Shown here: positions 54,177 to 63,995 of the stretch, one piece after another | Numbering within the stretch: the stretch's first letter is position 1 | How the letters are laid out: each line of letters begins with the position of its first letter | Assembly: GCA_023384135.1 (NCBI GenBank) | Contig: JAHDXS010000003.1 | Coordinates: 625,753-689,752, forward strand | Direction: 5' to 3' | From: Alphaproteobacteria bacterium | GTDB lineage: Bacteria; Pseudomonadota; Alphaproteobacteria; Micavibrionales; Micavibrionaceae | Length of the DNA: 64,000 bases | The notes under the pieces: model-generated | What the model saw: only the letters and a program-made list of their open reading frames with translations | What the model was told of the DNA's origin: nothing | Databases searched by the model: none | Program-made: the position numbers and the translations under genes

Positions 54177-54935
54177 TTGACCGATCAGCAAGACCTACCG
54201 CAGGGGAACCATCACCTTGCCGCCGCGCTTGGCGCTGAGGCTTTGCGCACCGTCCTGATCTTATCCGCGGGCGTTTTTTCGATATGCATACTGATTCTGG
54301 CCACCGGCATTATATTTCTGATCGACCTGTTCTCCGGTCCGTTCGGCGTGTTCTCGGTTCTCAGCATGCTCTTATATCTTTTTTCCGCATTCATCGCCGT
54401 GCAAGATGAAGCGCCGAAGGTCTTAGGGGGGCTTGCTCAAGGCAACAAAATTTCCAGCCCTCTGAGAGCGGCCCTGATAAGAACCGCCGCTCTGGTGGCG
54501 ATTTGTATCTTTATGGCGCTGGAATCTGTGGAGTGGTTGAGGCCTCTGTTCGTTCAAGACGCAAGCGTAAACGGCCTCCGCATGATTCTGGTCGCCGCCT
54601 TCTCGCAAACGCCCGAAAAAATCGGCCTCGACGCCGCCCTGCTGGTGGGGATCGCGCGTATGGCTCTGTTCGCAGGCTTGGCCTATGGAGCGGGATACCT
54701 GATCTATTGCCGCGACGATGTGGCGAAGCGCCTTGACGACCCGGCCTTCAACCTTGCGGCGCGGACGATCGGCATTTTTTTGGCGTTCTTCGCTTTGGGG
54801 ATCGCCTTGCGCCTGTTTGGGGGGGCGATCGGGGGACTGCTCGGAGGCTGGGCGGATATAAGCTTGGCCCTGTACGTACTGGCCATGATGATGGAGCGCC
54901 ATAACAAAAGGCCGCAGATCGACCGCGGCCCCTGA
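54177..54935 (+). CDS. Uncharacterised polytopic membrane protein
   Basis: This 252-residue protein was not recognised. It starts at TTG 54177 after a purine-rich agggag site. About six hydrophobic segments are visible (around 25-50, 55-75, 100-120, 150-175, 190-210 and 215-240), with short loops. The Gly-rich segment ALRLFGGAIGGLLGG near the end could be a packed helix. It forms a small membrane-protein cluster with its neighbours on both sides; no function follows from the sequence. Confidence 0.65.
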   Translation: MTDQQDLPQGNHHLAAALGAEALRTVLILSAGVFSICILILATGIIFLIDLFSGPFGVFSVLSMLLYLFSAFIAVQDEAPKVLGGLAQGNKISSPLRAALIRTAALVAICIFMALESVEWLRPLFVQDASVNGLRMILVAAFSQTPEKIGLDAALLVGIARMALFAGLAYGAGYLIYCRDDVAKRLDDPAFNLAARTIGIFLAFFALGIALRLFGGAIGGLLGGWADISLALYVLAMMMERHNKRPQIDRGP

Positions 54936-54956
54936 AAAACGCTAAGAAGTAAAATT

Positions 54957-55268
54957 TTAGCCCAGAGCGGGTGCGGCAACCGCCACGCCGGAGAGCTTCG
55001 CGCCGACCCAGGATGCGCCGCTGCTGAGCGCGGCAAGGGTGTTGTTAACACCATCAAAGGCCAGATTCACGTGCGGAGCCAGAGCGGCAAGACCGCCACC
55101 GCCAGTAGCGGCACCGACTATGGCGAAAACCCCGACCAGACCGCCAACAAACATACCGGCCTTGAGGACGCCCTTGGCCAGACCCCATGCACCACTCAAA
55201 GCACCTTTACCGGCGTTAACAGCACCGGAGGCGGCATTACTTACGGCATCGACTGGATTTTTCGCCAT
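54957..55268 (-). CDS. Small Gly/Ala-rich hydrophobic protein
   Basis: This 103-residue protein was not recognised. It starts at ATG 55268. Composition is dominated by Gly, Ala, Val and Ser. An amphipathic, small-residue-rich N-terminal helix (AVSNAASGAVNAGKGALSGAWGLAKG) leads into a hydrophobic segment (about 38-60, MFVGGLVGVFAIVGAATGGGG) and a second weaker one at the end. It resembles holin-, bacteriocin- or membrane-adaptor-like peptides in composition only. It lies convergent to the membrane protein at 54177. Confidence 0.6.
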   Translation of the reverse strand: MAKNPVDAVSNAASGAVNAGKGALSGAWGLAKGVLKAGMFVGGLVGVFAIVGAATGGGGLAALAPHVNLAFDGVNNTLAALSSGASWVGAKLSGVAVAAPALG

Positions 55269-55373
55269 GTTATCAACTCCACAACCCTTAAAATTTTTAT
55301 ACTTATTCTATTATTACCTCTAGAAGTAACATAACATAAACCTGAAACGCAAGCTTTTTGAACCATTTGTCCG

Positions 55374-58262
55374 CTATTCGGCAGCCTGCCTCGGTTTTGC
55401 CCGTTTCTTGCTTAAAATCGGCTTAAGATACTGCCCGGTAAAGCTTTTTTCGATCTTGCAAAGGTCTTCTGGCGTTCCGGTGCCGACGATCCGCCCCCCT
55501 TTATGGCCACCCTCCGGCCCGATATCCACCACGAAATCGGCGGTCTTGATGACATCGAGGTTATGCTCAATAACGATGATGGTATTCCCCTGATCGACGA
55601 GCGTATGCAGGACCTCCAGAAGCTTCCGAACGTCCTCGAAATGCAGGCCCGTGGTCGGCTCGTCGAGGATATAAAGCGTCTTGCCCGTCGAGCGGCGGGA
55701 CAGCTCCTTGGCCAGCTTGACCCGCTGCGCCTCCCCGCCCGAAAGGGTCGTGGCCTGCTGCCCCACCTTGATATAGGTCAGCCCGACCGAACACAGCGTC
55801 TCCATCTTATCGCGAATCGCTGGAATCGCCTGAAAGAATGTCGCGGCATCCTCGATACTCATATCCAGAACGTCCGCGATGGACTGGCCCTTGAACTTGA
55901 TCTCCAGCGTCTCGCGGTTATAGCGTTTACCCCCGCACGCCTCGCATTGAACGTAAACGTCGGGCAGAAAATGCATCTCGATCTTGATCATGCCGTCGCC
56001 CTGACACGATTCGCAGCGCCCGCCCTTGACGTTGAACGAAAACCGCCCCGGCCCGTAGCCGCGCGCCTTTGATTCCGGCAATCCGGAGAACCATTCCCGA
56101 ATCGGCGTGAACGCGCCCGTATAGGTCGCGGGGTTGGAGCGCGGCGTGCGCCCAATGGGTGACTGGTCGATGTCGATGACCTTGTCGCAATGCTCGAACC
56201 CCGTGATCGAATCGTGGGGCAGGGGATGCTCCTTCGAGCCCATCAGCGCCCGGCTCGCCGCGCGGTAGAGCGTGTCGATGGTGAGCGTCGATTTCCCCGA
56301 CCCCGAGACGCCCGTAATACAGCTGAAAACGCCCAGCGGGATTTTGACGCTGATATCGTGAAGGTTGTTACCCCGCGCACCCTTGATCTCGATGAACTGG
56401 CCCTTCTTGCCCTTGCGCCGTTGCGAAGGCACGGGAATTTCCCGGTCGCCGCGCATATATTGCGCCGTCAGGCTCTCGGCGCTCTTGAAAACCTCCTTCG
56501 GCGTACCTTCCGCAACAATTTCTCCGCCGTGAATCCCGGCCCCCGGCCCCATATCCACGAGATAATCCGCCGCGCGGATCGCGTCCTCGTCATGTTCCAC
56601 GACGATCACGGTATTCCCAAGGTCGCGCAGTCGCTGGAGAGTTTCGAGCAGGCGGTGATTGTCCCGCTGGTGCAACCCGATGGACGGCTCATCCAGAACA
56701 TACAGCACGCCCGTCAGACCCGATCCGATCTGGGAGGCGAGGCGGATGCGCTGGCTTTCCCCGCCCGAAAGCGTCCCCGACGCGCGGCTGAGCGTTAGAT
56801 AATCCAGCCCGACATTCATAAGAAAGCCGAGCCGCTCATTGATCTCCCGCAGAATCTTCTCAGCGATTTGGCGTTGCTGCGAAGTCAGCTGCGCCGAAAG
56901 CGCCTCGAACCATGCATGCGCGTCCTCGATGCCAAGCTGCGAAATTTCGGAGATATCCTTGCCGCCGGTCCTGACGGCCAGAGCCTCGGGCTTGAGCCGC
57001 CGCCCGCAGCACACATCGCACGGCGTACTGACCTGATATTTGGAGAGTTCCTCACGCTGACTGTTGCTGGTGGTCTCCAGAATCCGGCGGCGCAGATTGT
57101 TGATGACCCCCTCAAACGGCTTGGAGCTTTTCCACGTATTCTCGCTCTTGCTCGTATAGACGATCGGAATGATATCCTTGCCCGAGCCGTAGAGCATGAT
57201 GTCCTTATGCGCCCGGTCCATCTTGGCCCACGGCGTTTTCACATCGAACCCGTAATACGCGGCCACAGCCTCCAGCGCTTGGGTGTAAAAAGGCGCGAAG
57301 CTTTTCGACCACGGTTCGATGGCGCCCTGTGCGATCGTTTTCTTGTCGTCGGGCACCACGAGATCCTCGGAAAACTCGTTCTTCTCGCCCAGCCCGTCGC
57401 AGGAGGGACAGGCCCCGTGCGGGCTGTTGAAGGAAAAAAGGCGCGGCTCGATCTCAGGGATCGTGAACCCTGAAACCGGGCAGGCGAATTTCTCGGAAAA
57501 CAGGCTGAGTTCGCCGCTGTCCGCGTTCTCGGCGATGACAAGCCCATCGGCAAGGCGCAACGCCGTCTCGATGGAATCGGCCAGCCGGGTCATGAGAGCC
57601 TGTTTCTGCGCGGAGCCTTCGACCTCGTGCCGGATCACGAGGCGGTCCACCACGACCTCGATATCGTGTTTAAGCTTTTTATCCAGAACAGGCGCCTGCG
57701 CGATCTCATAGACCGTGCCGTCGATCTTGACGCGCTGGAACCCTTTTTTCTGAAGCTCTTTAAGCTCCTTGCGGTATTCGCCTTTCCGACCGCGCACAAT
57801 GGGCGCGAGGATGTAAAGCTTTGTCCCGTCCGCCATCGCCGCCACGCGGTCCACGATCTCGGTGACCGTCTGGCTGGTGATCGGCAGACCCGTGGCGGGG
57901 GAATAGGGGATACCGACCCGCGCCCACAGAAGACGCATATAATCGTAAATCTCGGTGACCGTCCCGACCGTCGAGCGCGGGTTCTTGCTGGTCGTCTTCT
58001 GTTCGATCGAAATGGCGGGCGACAAGCCCTCGATGGAATCCACATCCGGCTTCTGCATCATCTCAAGGAATTGCCGGGCATAGGCCGACAGGCTCTCGAC
58101 ATACCGCCTCTGCCCCTCCGCATAGATCGTATCGAACGCGAGCGAGGACTTCCCCGACCCGGACAGCCCCGTAATGACGATCAGCCTGTCCCGGGGCAGT
58201 TCGACGTTGATATTCTTGAGATTATGTTCCCGCGCACCGCGGATGGAAATGGCTTTCAGCAT
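55374..58262 (-). CDS. uvrA: Excinuclease ABC subunit A
   Basis: UvrA recognises bulky DNA lesions in nucleotide excision repair. The 962-residue protein has two ABC ATPase modules with Walker [10 protein letters not shown] and GVSGSGKST. The signature motifs are [12 protein letters not shown] and [12 protein letters not shown]. The C-terminal zinc module is intact (CESCQGDG and [10 protein letters not shown]). In the N-terminal zinc module the first pair reads CPVSG rather than CPxCG, a Cys-to-Ser change I recall from other alphaproteobacterial UvrAs; the second pair (CPSC) is present. ATG 58262 is chosen for conserved [18 protein letters not shown]. An SOS box lies 13 bases upstream. Confidence 0.96.
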   Translation of the reverse strand: MLKAISIRGAREHNLKNINVELPRDRLIVITGLSGSGKSSLAFDTIYAEGQRRYVESLSAYARQFLEMMQKPDVDSIEGLSPAISIEQKTTSKNPRSTVGTVTEIYDYMRLLWARVGIPYSPATGLPITSQTVTEIVDRVAAMADGTKLYILAPIVRGRKGEYRKELKELQKKGFQRVKIDGTVYEIAQAPVLDKKLKHDIEVVVDRLVIRHEVEGSAQKQALMTRLADSIETALRLADGLVIAENADSGELSLFSEKFACPVSGFTIPEIEPRLFSFNSPHGACPSCDGLGEKNEFSEDLVVPDDKKTIAQGAIEPWSKSFAPFYTQALEAVAAYYGFDVKTPWAKMDRAHKDIMLYGSGKDIIPIVYTSKSENTWKSSKPFEGVINNLRRRILETTSNSQREELSKYQVSTPCDVCCGRRLKPEALAVRTGGKDISEISQLGIEDAHAWFEALSAQLTSQQRQIAEKILREINERLGFLMNVGLDYLTLSRASGTLSGGESQRIRLASQIGSGLTGVLYVLDEPSIGLHQRDNHRLLETLQRLRDLGNTVIVVEHDEDAIRAADYLVDMGPGAGIHGGEIVAEGTPKEVFKSAESLTAQYMRGDREIPVPSQRRKGKKGQFIEIKGARGNNLHDISVKIPLGVFSCITGVSGSGKSTLTIDTLYRAASRALMGSKEHPLPHDSITGFEHCDKVIDIDQSPIGRTPRSNPATYTGAFTPIREWFSGLPESKARGYGPGRFSFNVKGGRCESCQGDGMIKIEMHFLPDVYVQCEACGGKRYNRETLEIKFKGQSIADVLDMSIEDAATFFQAIPAIRDKMETLCSVGLTYIKVGQQATTLSGGEAQRVKLAKELSRRSTGKTLYILDEPTTGLHFEDVRKLLEVLHTLVDQGNTIIVIEHNLDVIKTADFVVDIGPEGGHKGGRIVGTGTPEDLCKIEKSFTGQYLKPILSKKRAKPRQAAE

Positions 58263-58274
58263 GGTCTTTCTATG

Positions 58275-58289
58275 GAACATTTTAGGAAC
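58275..58289. promoter_or_regulatory. LexA SOS box, GAAC-N7-GAAC
   Basis: GAAC (58275-58278), seven bases, GAAC (58286-58289) exactly matches the alphaproteobacterial LexA direct-repeat operator. On the uvrA strand it reads GTTC-N7-GTTC. It lies 13-27 bases upstream of the uvrA ATG, and uvrA is a classic SOS gene. It may also affect the divergent gene starting at 58390. Confidence 0.75.
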
Positions 58290-58389
58290 AAACGCAAGGT
58301 CTTCCCGAGGCGAAAACAGGCAAAAGTTGCGCTTTTTCCACGGCAACTTTAGAATAGGGGACAAAGCGTTATCGAGGGATGAGCGGACC

Positions 58390-58713
58390 ATGGAACTTAA
58401 GGCGGGCAGTCAGGCCCCTGAATCATACGAAGAGATGACCGAAGACCAGCGCGCGGACTGGTTCCGTGCACGCGGTAATCTTGCAAGCGAGCGCCCGCAG
58501 GCGCGGATTGCCCTGCGCGAGAAATTCGCCCTGATGACCGCCGACGAGCGCAAGATGGAACTCAATCATGCAAGGGCGGCTTTGGACTGTCTGGATGAGC
58601 TGGGCCTGATTGGCGACAGCCACGAGGAGGAACCCCTCGAACGCGACTATAGAATCCGTATGGAGGAAACCTTGACCATCCTCACAACCGACCCCGATCT
58701 GTCGGTGGGTTAG
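58390..58713 (+). CDS. Uncharacterised 107-residue acidic protein
   Basis: This protein was not recognised. It starts at ATG 58390, divergent from uvrA. It is highly charged and probably all-helical, with repeated helices of Glu/Arg/Ala ([32 protein letters not shown]). It has no signal peptide or membrane segment. Because its start lies about 100 bases from an SOS box it might be damage-inducible, but that is not shown. Confidence 0.68.
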   Translation: MELKAGSQAPESYEEMTEDQRADWFRARGNLASERPQARIALREKFALMTADERKMELNHARAALDCLDELGLIGDSHEEEPLERDYRIRMEETLTILTTDPDLSVG

Positions 58714-58714
58714 G

Positions 58715-58761
58715 CGCTTTGGACCAAAGCGGCCCCGCCCTCGAACCGGGCTTTTAGCCCG
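58715..58761. other. Two short hairpins upstream of ssb
   Basis: CGCTTTG-GAC-CAAAGCG (58715-58731) and CGGGC-TTTTA-GCCCG (58747-58761) lie one after the other between the 107-residue gene and ssb. Neither is followed by a T run, so intrinsic termination is weakly supported at most. They could slow read-through into ssb. Confidence 0.4.
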
Positions 58762-58805
58762 CCCTGACCCGCCCGCCGGGACGGAGAACAAACCGTAAAA
58801 AAGCC

Positions 58806-58834
58806 TTTAGAATCTCCTCCCGGGAGACTATATT
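58806..58834 (+). promoter_or_regulatory. Candidate ssb promoter with palindrome in the spacer
   Basis: TTTAGA (58806-58811), a 17-base spacer and TATATT (58829-58834) precede the ssb ribosome site. The perfect palindrome CTCCCGGGAG (58817-58826) lies inside the spacer, where a repressor would block polymerase. The -35 match is moderate. Confidence 0.42.
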
Positions 58835-58867
58835 AAGTCACCCATGAAAATATGAGGAGATTCGGAC

Positions 58868-59356
58868 GTGGCTGGCAGTGTGAACAAGGTGATTTTAGTC
58901 GGAAATCTGGGCCGTGACCCGGAGGTCCGCGCGATGCAATCGGGCGACAAGGTCGTAAACCTCTCGATTGCCACCTCCGAAAGCTGGAAGGACAAGGCCA
59001 CGGGCGAAAAGAAAGAGCGCACCGAATGGCACCGCGTGGTGGTGTTTAATCAGGGGATCGCCACGGTGTGCGAGCGCTATCTGAAAAAGGGCGCGAAAGT
59101 GTATATCGAGGGCCAGCTTGAAACCCGCAAATGGACCGACAAGGACGGCGTTGAGAAATATTCGACCGAAGTCGTCCTGCGCCCGTTCCGCGGCGAACTG
59201 ACCATGCTCGACTCGCGCGGCGGGGAGGGCGGCTACGCATCCTCCGGCGGCGGGGGCGGGCGTTCCTTCGGCGATAGCGGCGATTCCGGTTTCGGCGGCA
59301 GCGCCCCGGCCCGCGCCCCGATGGTGCAAGAGTTCGAGGACGAGATTCCGTTCTGA
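58868..59356 (+). CDS. ssb: Single-stranded DNA-binding protein
   Basis: SSB coats single-stranded DNA in replication and repair. The 162-residue protein has the OB-fold (1-110: [35 protein letters not shown]), a Gly/Ser-rich linker (about 120-150) and the acidic C-terminal tip EFEDEIPF that recruits partner proteins. It starts at GTG 58868 with a gaggag ribosome site. It is followed by a clear intrinsic terminator. Confidence 0.96.
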   Translation: MAGSVNKVILVGNLGRDPEVRAMQSGDKVVNLSIATSESWKDKATGEKKERTEWHRVVVFNQGIATVCERYLKKGAKVYIEGQLETRKWTDKDGVEKYSTEVVLRPFRGELTMLDSRGGEGGYASSGGGGGRSFGDSGDSGFGGSAPARAPMVQEFEDEIPF

Positions 59357-59357
59357 T

Positions 59358-59379
59358 GGTTTGCACCGCAAATCTTTTT
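59358..59379 (+). terminator. Rho-independent terminator of ssb
   Basis: GGTTTGC (59358-59364) pairs with GCAAATC (59368-59374) around a three-base loop, with one G-T wobble. TTTTT (59375-59379) follows directly. It begins two bases after the ssb stop. Confidence 0.65.
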
Positions 59380-59429
59380 AATTCTGTCACAACGATAATG
59401 CAGCGGACTCTGTCCGAAGGAGAATAGTG

Positions 59430-59999
59430 ATGAACAACAAACTGGCAGGAAAGATTTTAATGCTGGCCGTGCTTGGCGGCTTTTTGGTCGCAAGCCCGGC
59501 CCAAGCGGCCGAAGAAGCTGCAGGCGAAGCGGTCAGCGCGGACCAACTTCTGTTGGACCGTAAAGCCAGTGAGGAACCCAAAGAAGAAGTCAAGCCTGCC
59601 GAGGAGCCTGTTGCGAAGCCTGAATCCAGCCAGGACCCGTCCACCTTGGCGAAACGTCTTGAACTTGCGCAGAAGATGCATGAGATCCGCCCCACGCGCG
59701 ATCAGGTGGACAACGCCATTCGCCGCGCCTCCGAATCCGTCCCTCCGAAAGACAAGGACGCGTTCATCGCCGCGATGTCCACGATCCTGAATTACAAGGC
59801 CATAGAGCGCATTTCAATTGATGCCATGGCGGAGGTCTATACTGTGGGCGAACTGGAGGCGATGATTGAATACTACAGCAAGCCCGAAGCCAAAAGCGCT
59901 ACAGCCAAGGTCCGCGACTGGGCCGCGATCGTACAGCCCGAGATCAACCGGATCATCGACAAGGCCATGATGCGCGTCCGCACAGGGGCACCCAACTAA
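59430..59999 (+). CDS. DUF2059 family exported protein
   Basis: The 189-residue precursor has a signal peptide (cleavage likely after SPAQA, near residue 26). An acidic Pro/Glu-rich linker follows (about 30-70). The C-terminal helical domain (about 105-180) has the DUF2059 pattern YTVGELEAMIEYYSKPEAKSATAKV. Members are periplasmic and of unknown function. ATG 59430 is preferred over an overlapping GTG at 59427, because the gaaggag ribosome site is then 7 bases away. A small hairpin (59404-59416) sits just before that site. gyrA follows after 28 bases. Confidence 0.8.
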   Translation: MNNKLAGKILMLAVLGGFLVASPAQAAEEAAGEAVSADQLLLDRKASEEPKEEVKPAEEPVAKPESSQDPSTLAKRLELAQKMHEIRPTRDQVDNAIRRASESVPPKDKDAFIAAMSTILNYKAIERISIDAMAEVYTVGELEAMIEYYSKPEAKSATAKVRDWAAIVQPEINRIIDKAMMRVRTGAPN

Positions 60000-60027
60000 G
60001 CGTAAAGATTTTGAACGGAAATAAAAC

Positions 60028-62796
60028 ATGAGTCAGGAAAACCCCACGCCTCCGGAAATTGATATTCCGAAGATTTCGCTCGAAGACGAGATGAAACAGT
60101 CCTATCTCGATTACGCGATGAGCGTGATCGTGAGCCGGGCGCTGCCCGATGTGCGTGATGGCCTGAAACCCGTCCACCGCCGCATTTTATACGCGATGCG
60201 TGTTGGCGGATACACGTCCGACAAACCCTTTAAGAAATCAGCCCGTGTCGTCGGGGATGTCATGGGTAAATTCCACCCCCACGGCGATCAGGCGATTTAC
60301 GATTCCCTCGTGCGCATGGCGCAGCCATGGTCCATGCGCCTCCCGCTCGTGGACGGGCAGGGGAACTTCGGTTCTCTCGACGGCGACCCTCCGGCGGCGA
60401 TGCGTTACACGGAGGCCCGCCTCGACAAGGCCGCTGAAACGATGCTGGACGATATCGACAAGGAAACCGTGGATTTCCGTCCGAACTACGACGACACGGA
60501 AAGCGAACCCTCCGTCCTGCCAACCCGCATCCCGAACCTTCTGGTCAACGGCGCGGGCGGCATCGCGGTCGGTATGGCGACGAACATCCCGCCCCATAAT
60601 CTGATCGAGGTCATCGACGCGTGCTGCGCGTTCGTTGAAAACCCGCAGATCACGACCGAGGAACTCAACACGATTATTCAAGGCCCGGACTTTCCGACCG
60701 GCGCGTTCATCATCGGCCGCAACGGCATCCGCTCCGCTTACCAGACCGGCAACGGCTCTGTCGTCATGCGCTCCAAGACCTCGATCGAGGAAATCGGCAA
60801 GCGCGAGGCGATCATCGTGCATGAAATCCCGTATCAGGTGAACAAGGGCAAGCTGCTCGAACGCCTGGGCGAGGTCGGCCGCGAAAAGATCGTGGAGGAC
60901 ATCCACGAAATCCGCGACGAATCCGACCGCGACGGCGTGCGGATCGTCATCGAGATCAAGACCGGCGCGAACAGCGATGTCGTTCTGAACCAGCTCTTAA
61001 AGCACACCCAGCTCCAGACCAATTTTTCCTGCAACATGGTCGCGCTGCATAACGGCAAGCCGCAGATCATGCTCCTGCGTGACATGATCAAGGCGTTCGT
61101 GAACTTCCGCGAGGAGGTCATCACCCGCCGCACCATCTACGAACTCGGCAAGGCCCGCGAACGCGCCCATAAATTGGCCGGACTGGCCGTTGCGGTCGCC
61201 AATATCGACGAGGTCATCGCGATCATCCGTAACGCCCCGAACCCCGGCGAGGCGAAAGAGGGCCTTCTGTCCCGCGACTGGCCCGCCGCCGACGTTGCGC
61301 CGCTGATCGCCCTCATCGACGACCCCGAATACCCGGTCTCCGAAAAGGGCACCTACCGCATGTCGGAAATTCAGGCGAAGGAAATTCTCGACCTCCGCCT
61401 GCACCGCCTCACCGGGCTGGAGCGCGACAAGATCGGCGACGACCTCAGAAAAATCACCGACGAGATTGCTGAATACCTCGCCATCCTCGCCAGCCGCGAG
61501 CGCCTTCTGGGCGTTCTGGTCGATGAACTCGTCGAGATCAAGGAAAAATTCGGCACCCCCCGCCGCACCGAACTGGTCGATGCGGAATTCGAGGTGGATA
61601 TCGAATCCCTGATCCAGCGCGAGGACATGGTGGTTACCATCACCGGCGGCGGCTACGCCAAGCGCGTCCCGCTCGATACCTACCGCGCGCAGCGCCGGGG
61701 CGGCAAGGGCCGTACGGGCATGAGCATGAAGGACGAGGATTTCGTGACCGACCTGTTCGTGGCCAGCACCCATACGCCGATGCTGTTCTTCACTTCGCGC
61801 GGCATCGTGCACCGCATGAAAGTCTATCAAATCCCGCTCGCCAACCCGCAGGCGCGGGGCAAGGCGCTGATCAATCTTCTCCCGCTCGAAAAGGACGAAA
61901 GCGTCAGCGTCTACCTGCGCATGCCCGAAAACGAGGAAATGTGGGACAAGCTGGACATCATGTTTGCCACGTCTCACGGAACCGTCCGCCGGAACAAACT
62001 CTCGGACTTCAAGAACATCCGCTCCAACGGCCTGATCGCCATGAAGCTGGGCGAGGACGAGCGTCTTGTCTCCGTCAAGATCTGCAAGGAGGACGAGGAT
62101 ATCCTTCTGGCGACCAAGATGGGTAAGGCGATCCGCTTCCCGGTCTCTGACATCCGGGTTTTCACGGGCCGCACCTCTACGGGCGTGCGCGGCGTCAAGC
62201 TCAAGGAAGAGGGCGACGAGGTCATCTCGATGTCCGTCCTCAAACATATCGACGTCACACCCGAAGAGCGCGGCGCCTACATGAAGGCCGCCAACCGCAT
62301 CATCGCGCCCGACGACATGGGCGCCCCGAACGGCGATGAGGAAATCGAAAACGTCTCCGACTCAACCGTCAACCTGAGCGACGAACGCTACCGGACCCTT
62401 CTGGCCTCCGAACAGCTTTTGCTCACCGTGACCAACAAGGGCTTCGGCAAGCGCACCTCTGCCTATGAATACCGTGTCTCCGGCCGGGGCGGGCAGGGTG
62501 TGACCAACATGGCTCTCACCGAAAAGAATGGCGGCGAGGTCGTGGCGACCTTCCCCGTCACGGATTCGCACCAAATCATGCTGGTGACCGACAAAGGCCA
62601 GTTGATTCGCACGAAGGTCGAGAATATCCGCATCACCGGGCGCAGCGCGCAGGGCGTGACGATCTTCAAGGTCGGGGAGGGCGAAAGCGTGGTGTCCGTG
62701 GCCTGGCTAATCCAGGACGAAGACGAAAATAACGGAAACACTTCTACGGACACTGAGGACGGCGAAAGCGATGACGCAGAACCCGGCGAAAGCTGA
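60028..62796 (+). CDS. gyrA: DNA gyrase subunit A
   Basis: GyrA is the DNA-cleaving subunit of gyrase, which introduces negative supercoils. Catalytic Y127 lies in [10 protein letters not shown], and the GyrA box [10 protein letters not shown] confirms gyrase rather than ParC. In the quinolone region [10 protein letters not shown], residue Q88 occupies the position of E. coli Ser83, while D92 (Asp87) is kept. The C-terminal DNA-wrapping pinwheel is complete and ends in an acidic Asp/Glu/Asn/Ser tail. The 922-residue length is normal. Its last 26 bases overlap the SET-domain gene. Confidence 0.96.
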   Translation: MSQENPTPPEIDIPKISLEDEMKQSYLDYAMSVIVSRALPDVRDGLKPVHRRILYAMRVGGYTSDKPFKKSARVVGDVMGKFHPHGDQAIYDSLVRMAQPWSMRLPLVDGQGNFGSLDGDPPAAMRYTEARLDKAAETMLDDIDKETVDFRPNYDDTESEPSVLPTRIPNLLVNGAGGIAVGMATNIPPHNLIEVIDACCAFVENPQITTEELNTIIQGPDFPTGAFIIGRNGIRSAYQTGNGSVVMRSKTSIEEIGKREAIIVHEIPYQVNKGKLLERLGEVGREKIVEDIHEIRDESDRDGVRIVIEIKTGANSDVVLNQLLKHTQLQTNFSCNMVALHNGKPQIMLLRDMIKAFVNFREEVITRRTIYELGKARERAHKLAGLAVAVANIDEVIAIIRNAPNPGEAKEGLLSRDWPAADVAPLIALIDDPEYPVSEKGTYRMSEIQAKEILDLRLHRLTGLERDKIGDDLRKITDEIAEYLAILASRERLLGVLVDELVEIKEKFGTPRRTELVDAEFEVDIESLIQREDMVVTITGGGYAKRVPLDTYRAQRRGGKGRTGMSMKDEDFVTDLFVASTHTPMLFFTSRGIVHRMKVYQIPLANPQARGKALINLLPLEKDESVSVYLRMPENEEMWDKLDIMFATSHGTVRRNKLSDFKNIRSNGLIAMKLGEDERLVSVKICKEDEDILLATKMGKAIRFPVSDIRVFTGRTSTGVRGVKLKEEGDEVISMSVLKHIDVTPEERGAYMKAANRIIAPDDMGAPNGDEEIENVSDSTVNLSDERYRTLLASEQLLLTVTNKGFGKRTSAYEYRVSGRGGQGVTNMALTEKNGGEVVATFPVTDSHQIMLVTDKGQLIRTKVENIRITGRSAQGVTIFKVGEGESVVSVAWLIQDEDENNGNTSTDTEDGESDDAEPGES

Positions 62797-63316
62797 GAAC
62801 AAGAAAATCGACAACGAGTGGAACACGAAGCTAGAATCCGTCGCCGACACAGAGGCGGCAGAGGTGCGTACCTCCACGATCGCCGGAACAGGCGTCTTCG
62901 CCAAGCGCCATATCAACCGGGACGAAGTGATTCTGCCTCTGACGGGCCTGCGCCTCCATGAATCCGAAATCTCCGAGGTCAACCGTAGCCTCTCCCTGCT
63001 TCAGGTCGAGGAAGACGAATATCTCATGGCGACCGGCACGATCGACGATTTCCTGAACCACAGCTGCGCCCCCAATCTGGCGTTCACGCCGGACGGCCAG
63101 TCTTTCTTCGCCCTGCGCGATATCGAAAAGGACGAGGAGCTGTGCTGGGATTACAGCACCTGCGAAAACGACGGCGAATGGTCGATGGATTGCCTGTGCG
63201 GCACGGCGGCCTGCCGGGGCAAGGTGACGGGCTTCCCGAATCTTGACGCGGCAACGCGCAAGCGCCTCCTGCCGATCGCGCAGCCCTACCTGCGCCGCCT
63301 CTATGACAACGCCTGA
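62771..63316 (+). CDS. SET-domain protein (putative protein lysine methyltransferase)
   Basis: The 181-residue protein has a complete small SET domain: [17 protein letters not shown] (about 38-54), the SAM/lysine-site F-L-N96-H-S-C-A-P-N102, and the catalytic-site Tyr in ELCWDYST (Y128). A Cys-rich post-SET motif follows ([10 protein letters not shown], 141-150). SET enzymes methylate protein lysines; bacterial targets are little known. The gene overlaps the gyrA end by 26 bases, in a different frame, and precedes coaD by 10 bases. Its GC matches the region. Confidence 0.88.
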   Translation: MTQNPAKAENKKIDNEWNTKLESVADTEAAEVRTSTIAGTGVFAKRHINRDEVILPLTGLRLHESEISEVNRSLSLLQVEEDEYLMATGTIDDFLNHSCAPNLAFTPDGQSFFALRDIEKDEELCWDYSTCENDGEWSMDCLCGTAACRGKVTGFPNLDAATRKRLLPIAQPYLRRLYDNA

Positions 63317-63326
63317 GGAATCGATC

Positions 63327-63854
63327 ATGGCCAAGCTTGAAAACAAACACCTGATCGGAGTCTATCCCGGCTCCTTCGACCCCGTGACCAAGGGGCATCT
63401 GCACCTGATCCGCCGCGCGAGCCGCCTCGTGGACCGCCTCATCATCGCCGTGGCCCACAGCCGCCGCAAGGGCCCGCTCTTCACCCTCGAAGAGCGTATG
63501 GAGATGCTCAAGCTCGATATCGAAAATATGAACGAAAAAGGCTGCCTGATCGAGGTCCGCGCCTTCGACAACCTTCTGGTCGAATTCGCCCGCGACGTAC
63601 AGGCCTCCTGCATTTTCCGGGGCCTCCGGGCCGTTTCCGACTTTGAATACGAATTTCAGATGGCCGGAATGAACGCCAAGCTGGACCCCGGTATCGAGAC
63701 GGTCTTCCTGATGGCCGCCGATAAGTGGCAGTTCGTCTCAGCCTCCTTCGTCAAGGAAATCTGTAGTCTGGGCGGGGATGTCGGGGAGTTCGTAACCCCG
63801 CAGGTATCTGAAAAACTGAAGAAAAAATATGAAAAAGCGGACAAGAATGCTTGA
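63327..63854 (+). CDS. coaD: Phosphopantetheine adenylyltransferase
   Basis: CoaD transfers AMP from ATP to 4'-phosphopantetheine, the penultimate step of CoA synthesis. The 175-residue protein has the nucleotidyltransferase motif G15-S-F-D-P-V-T21-K-G-H24, the FRGLRAVSDFEYEFQMAGMN segment and the SASFVKEI motif. ATG 63327 with a gagg ribosome site is used; an in-frame ATG at 63303 is less likely. The gene ends inside the promoter of tRNA-Lys. Confidence 0.95.
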   Translation: MAKLENKHLIGVYPGSFDPVTKGHLHLIRRASRLVDRLIIAVAHSRRKGPLFTLEERMEMLKLDIENMNEKGCLIEVRAFDNLLVEFARDVQASCIFRGLRAVSDFEYEFQMAGMNAKLDPGIETVFLMAADKWQFVSASFVKEICSLGGDVGEFVTPQVSEKLKKKYEKADKNA

Positions 63855-63879
63855 CGCAGGGGGGGTAAATACATATTGT
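63851..63879 (+). promoter_or_regulatory. Sigma-70 promoter of tRNA-Lys
   Basis: TTGACG (63851-63856), a 17-base spacer and TATTGT (63874-63879). The -35 overlaps the coaD stop codon. Transcription would start about 63886, some 34 bases before the tRNA. Confidence 0.6.
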
Positions 63880-63919
63880 TCCCCAATTCCAAGCGGGCCC
63901 ATGCCCGAAAAACGGCCAA

Positions 63920-63995
63920 GATCGCGTAGCTCAGCCGGTAGAGCAACTGACTTTTAATCAGTAGGTCCCGGGTTCGAATCCCGGCGCGATCACCA
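63920..63995 (+). tRNA. tRNA-Lys (anticodon TTT)
   Basis: A 76-base cloverleaf: acceptor GATCGCG/CGCGATC, D arm GCTC/GAGC, anticodon stem ACTGA/TCAGT around CTTTTAA with TTT at 63953-63955, T arm CCGGG-TTCGAAT-CCCGG, discriminator A. CCA is encoded (63993-63995). Confidence 0.97.

Noticed and set aside
60997..62247. 416-residue open frame opposite gyrA
   Set aside because: It is antisense to gyrA, with no family resemblance.
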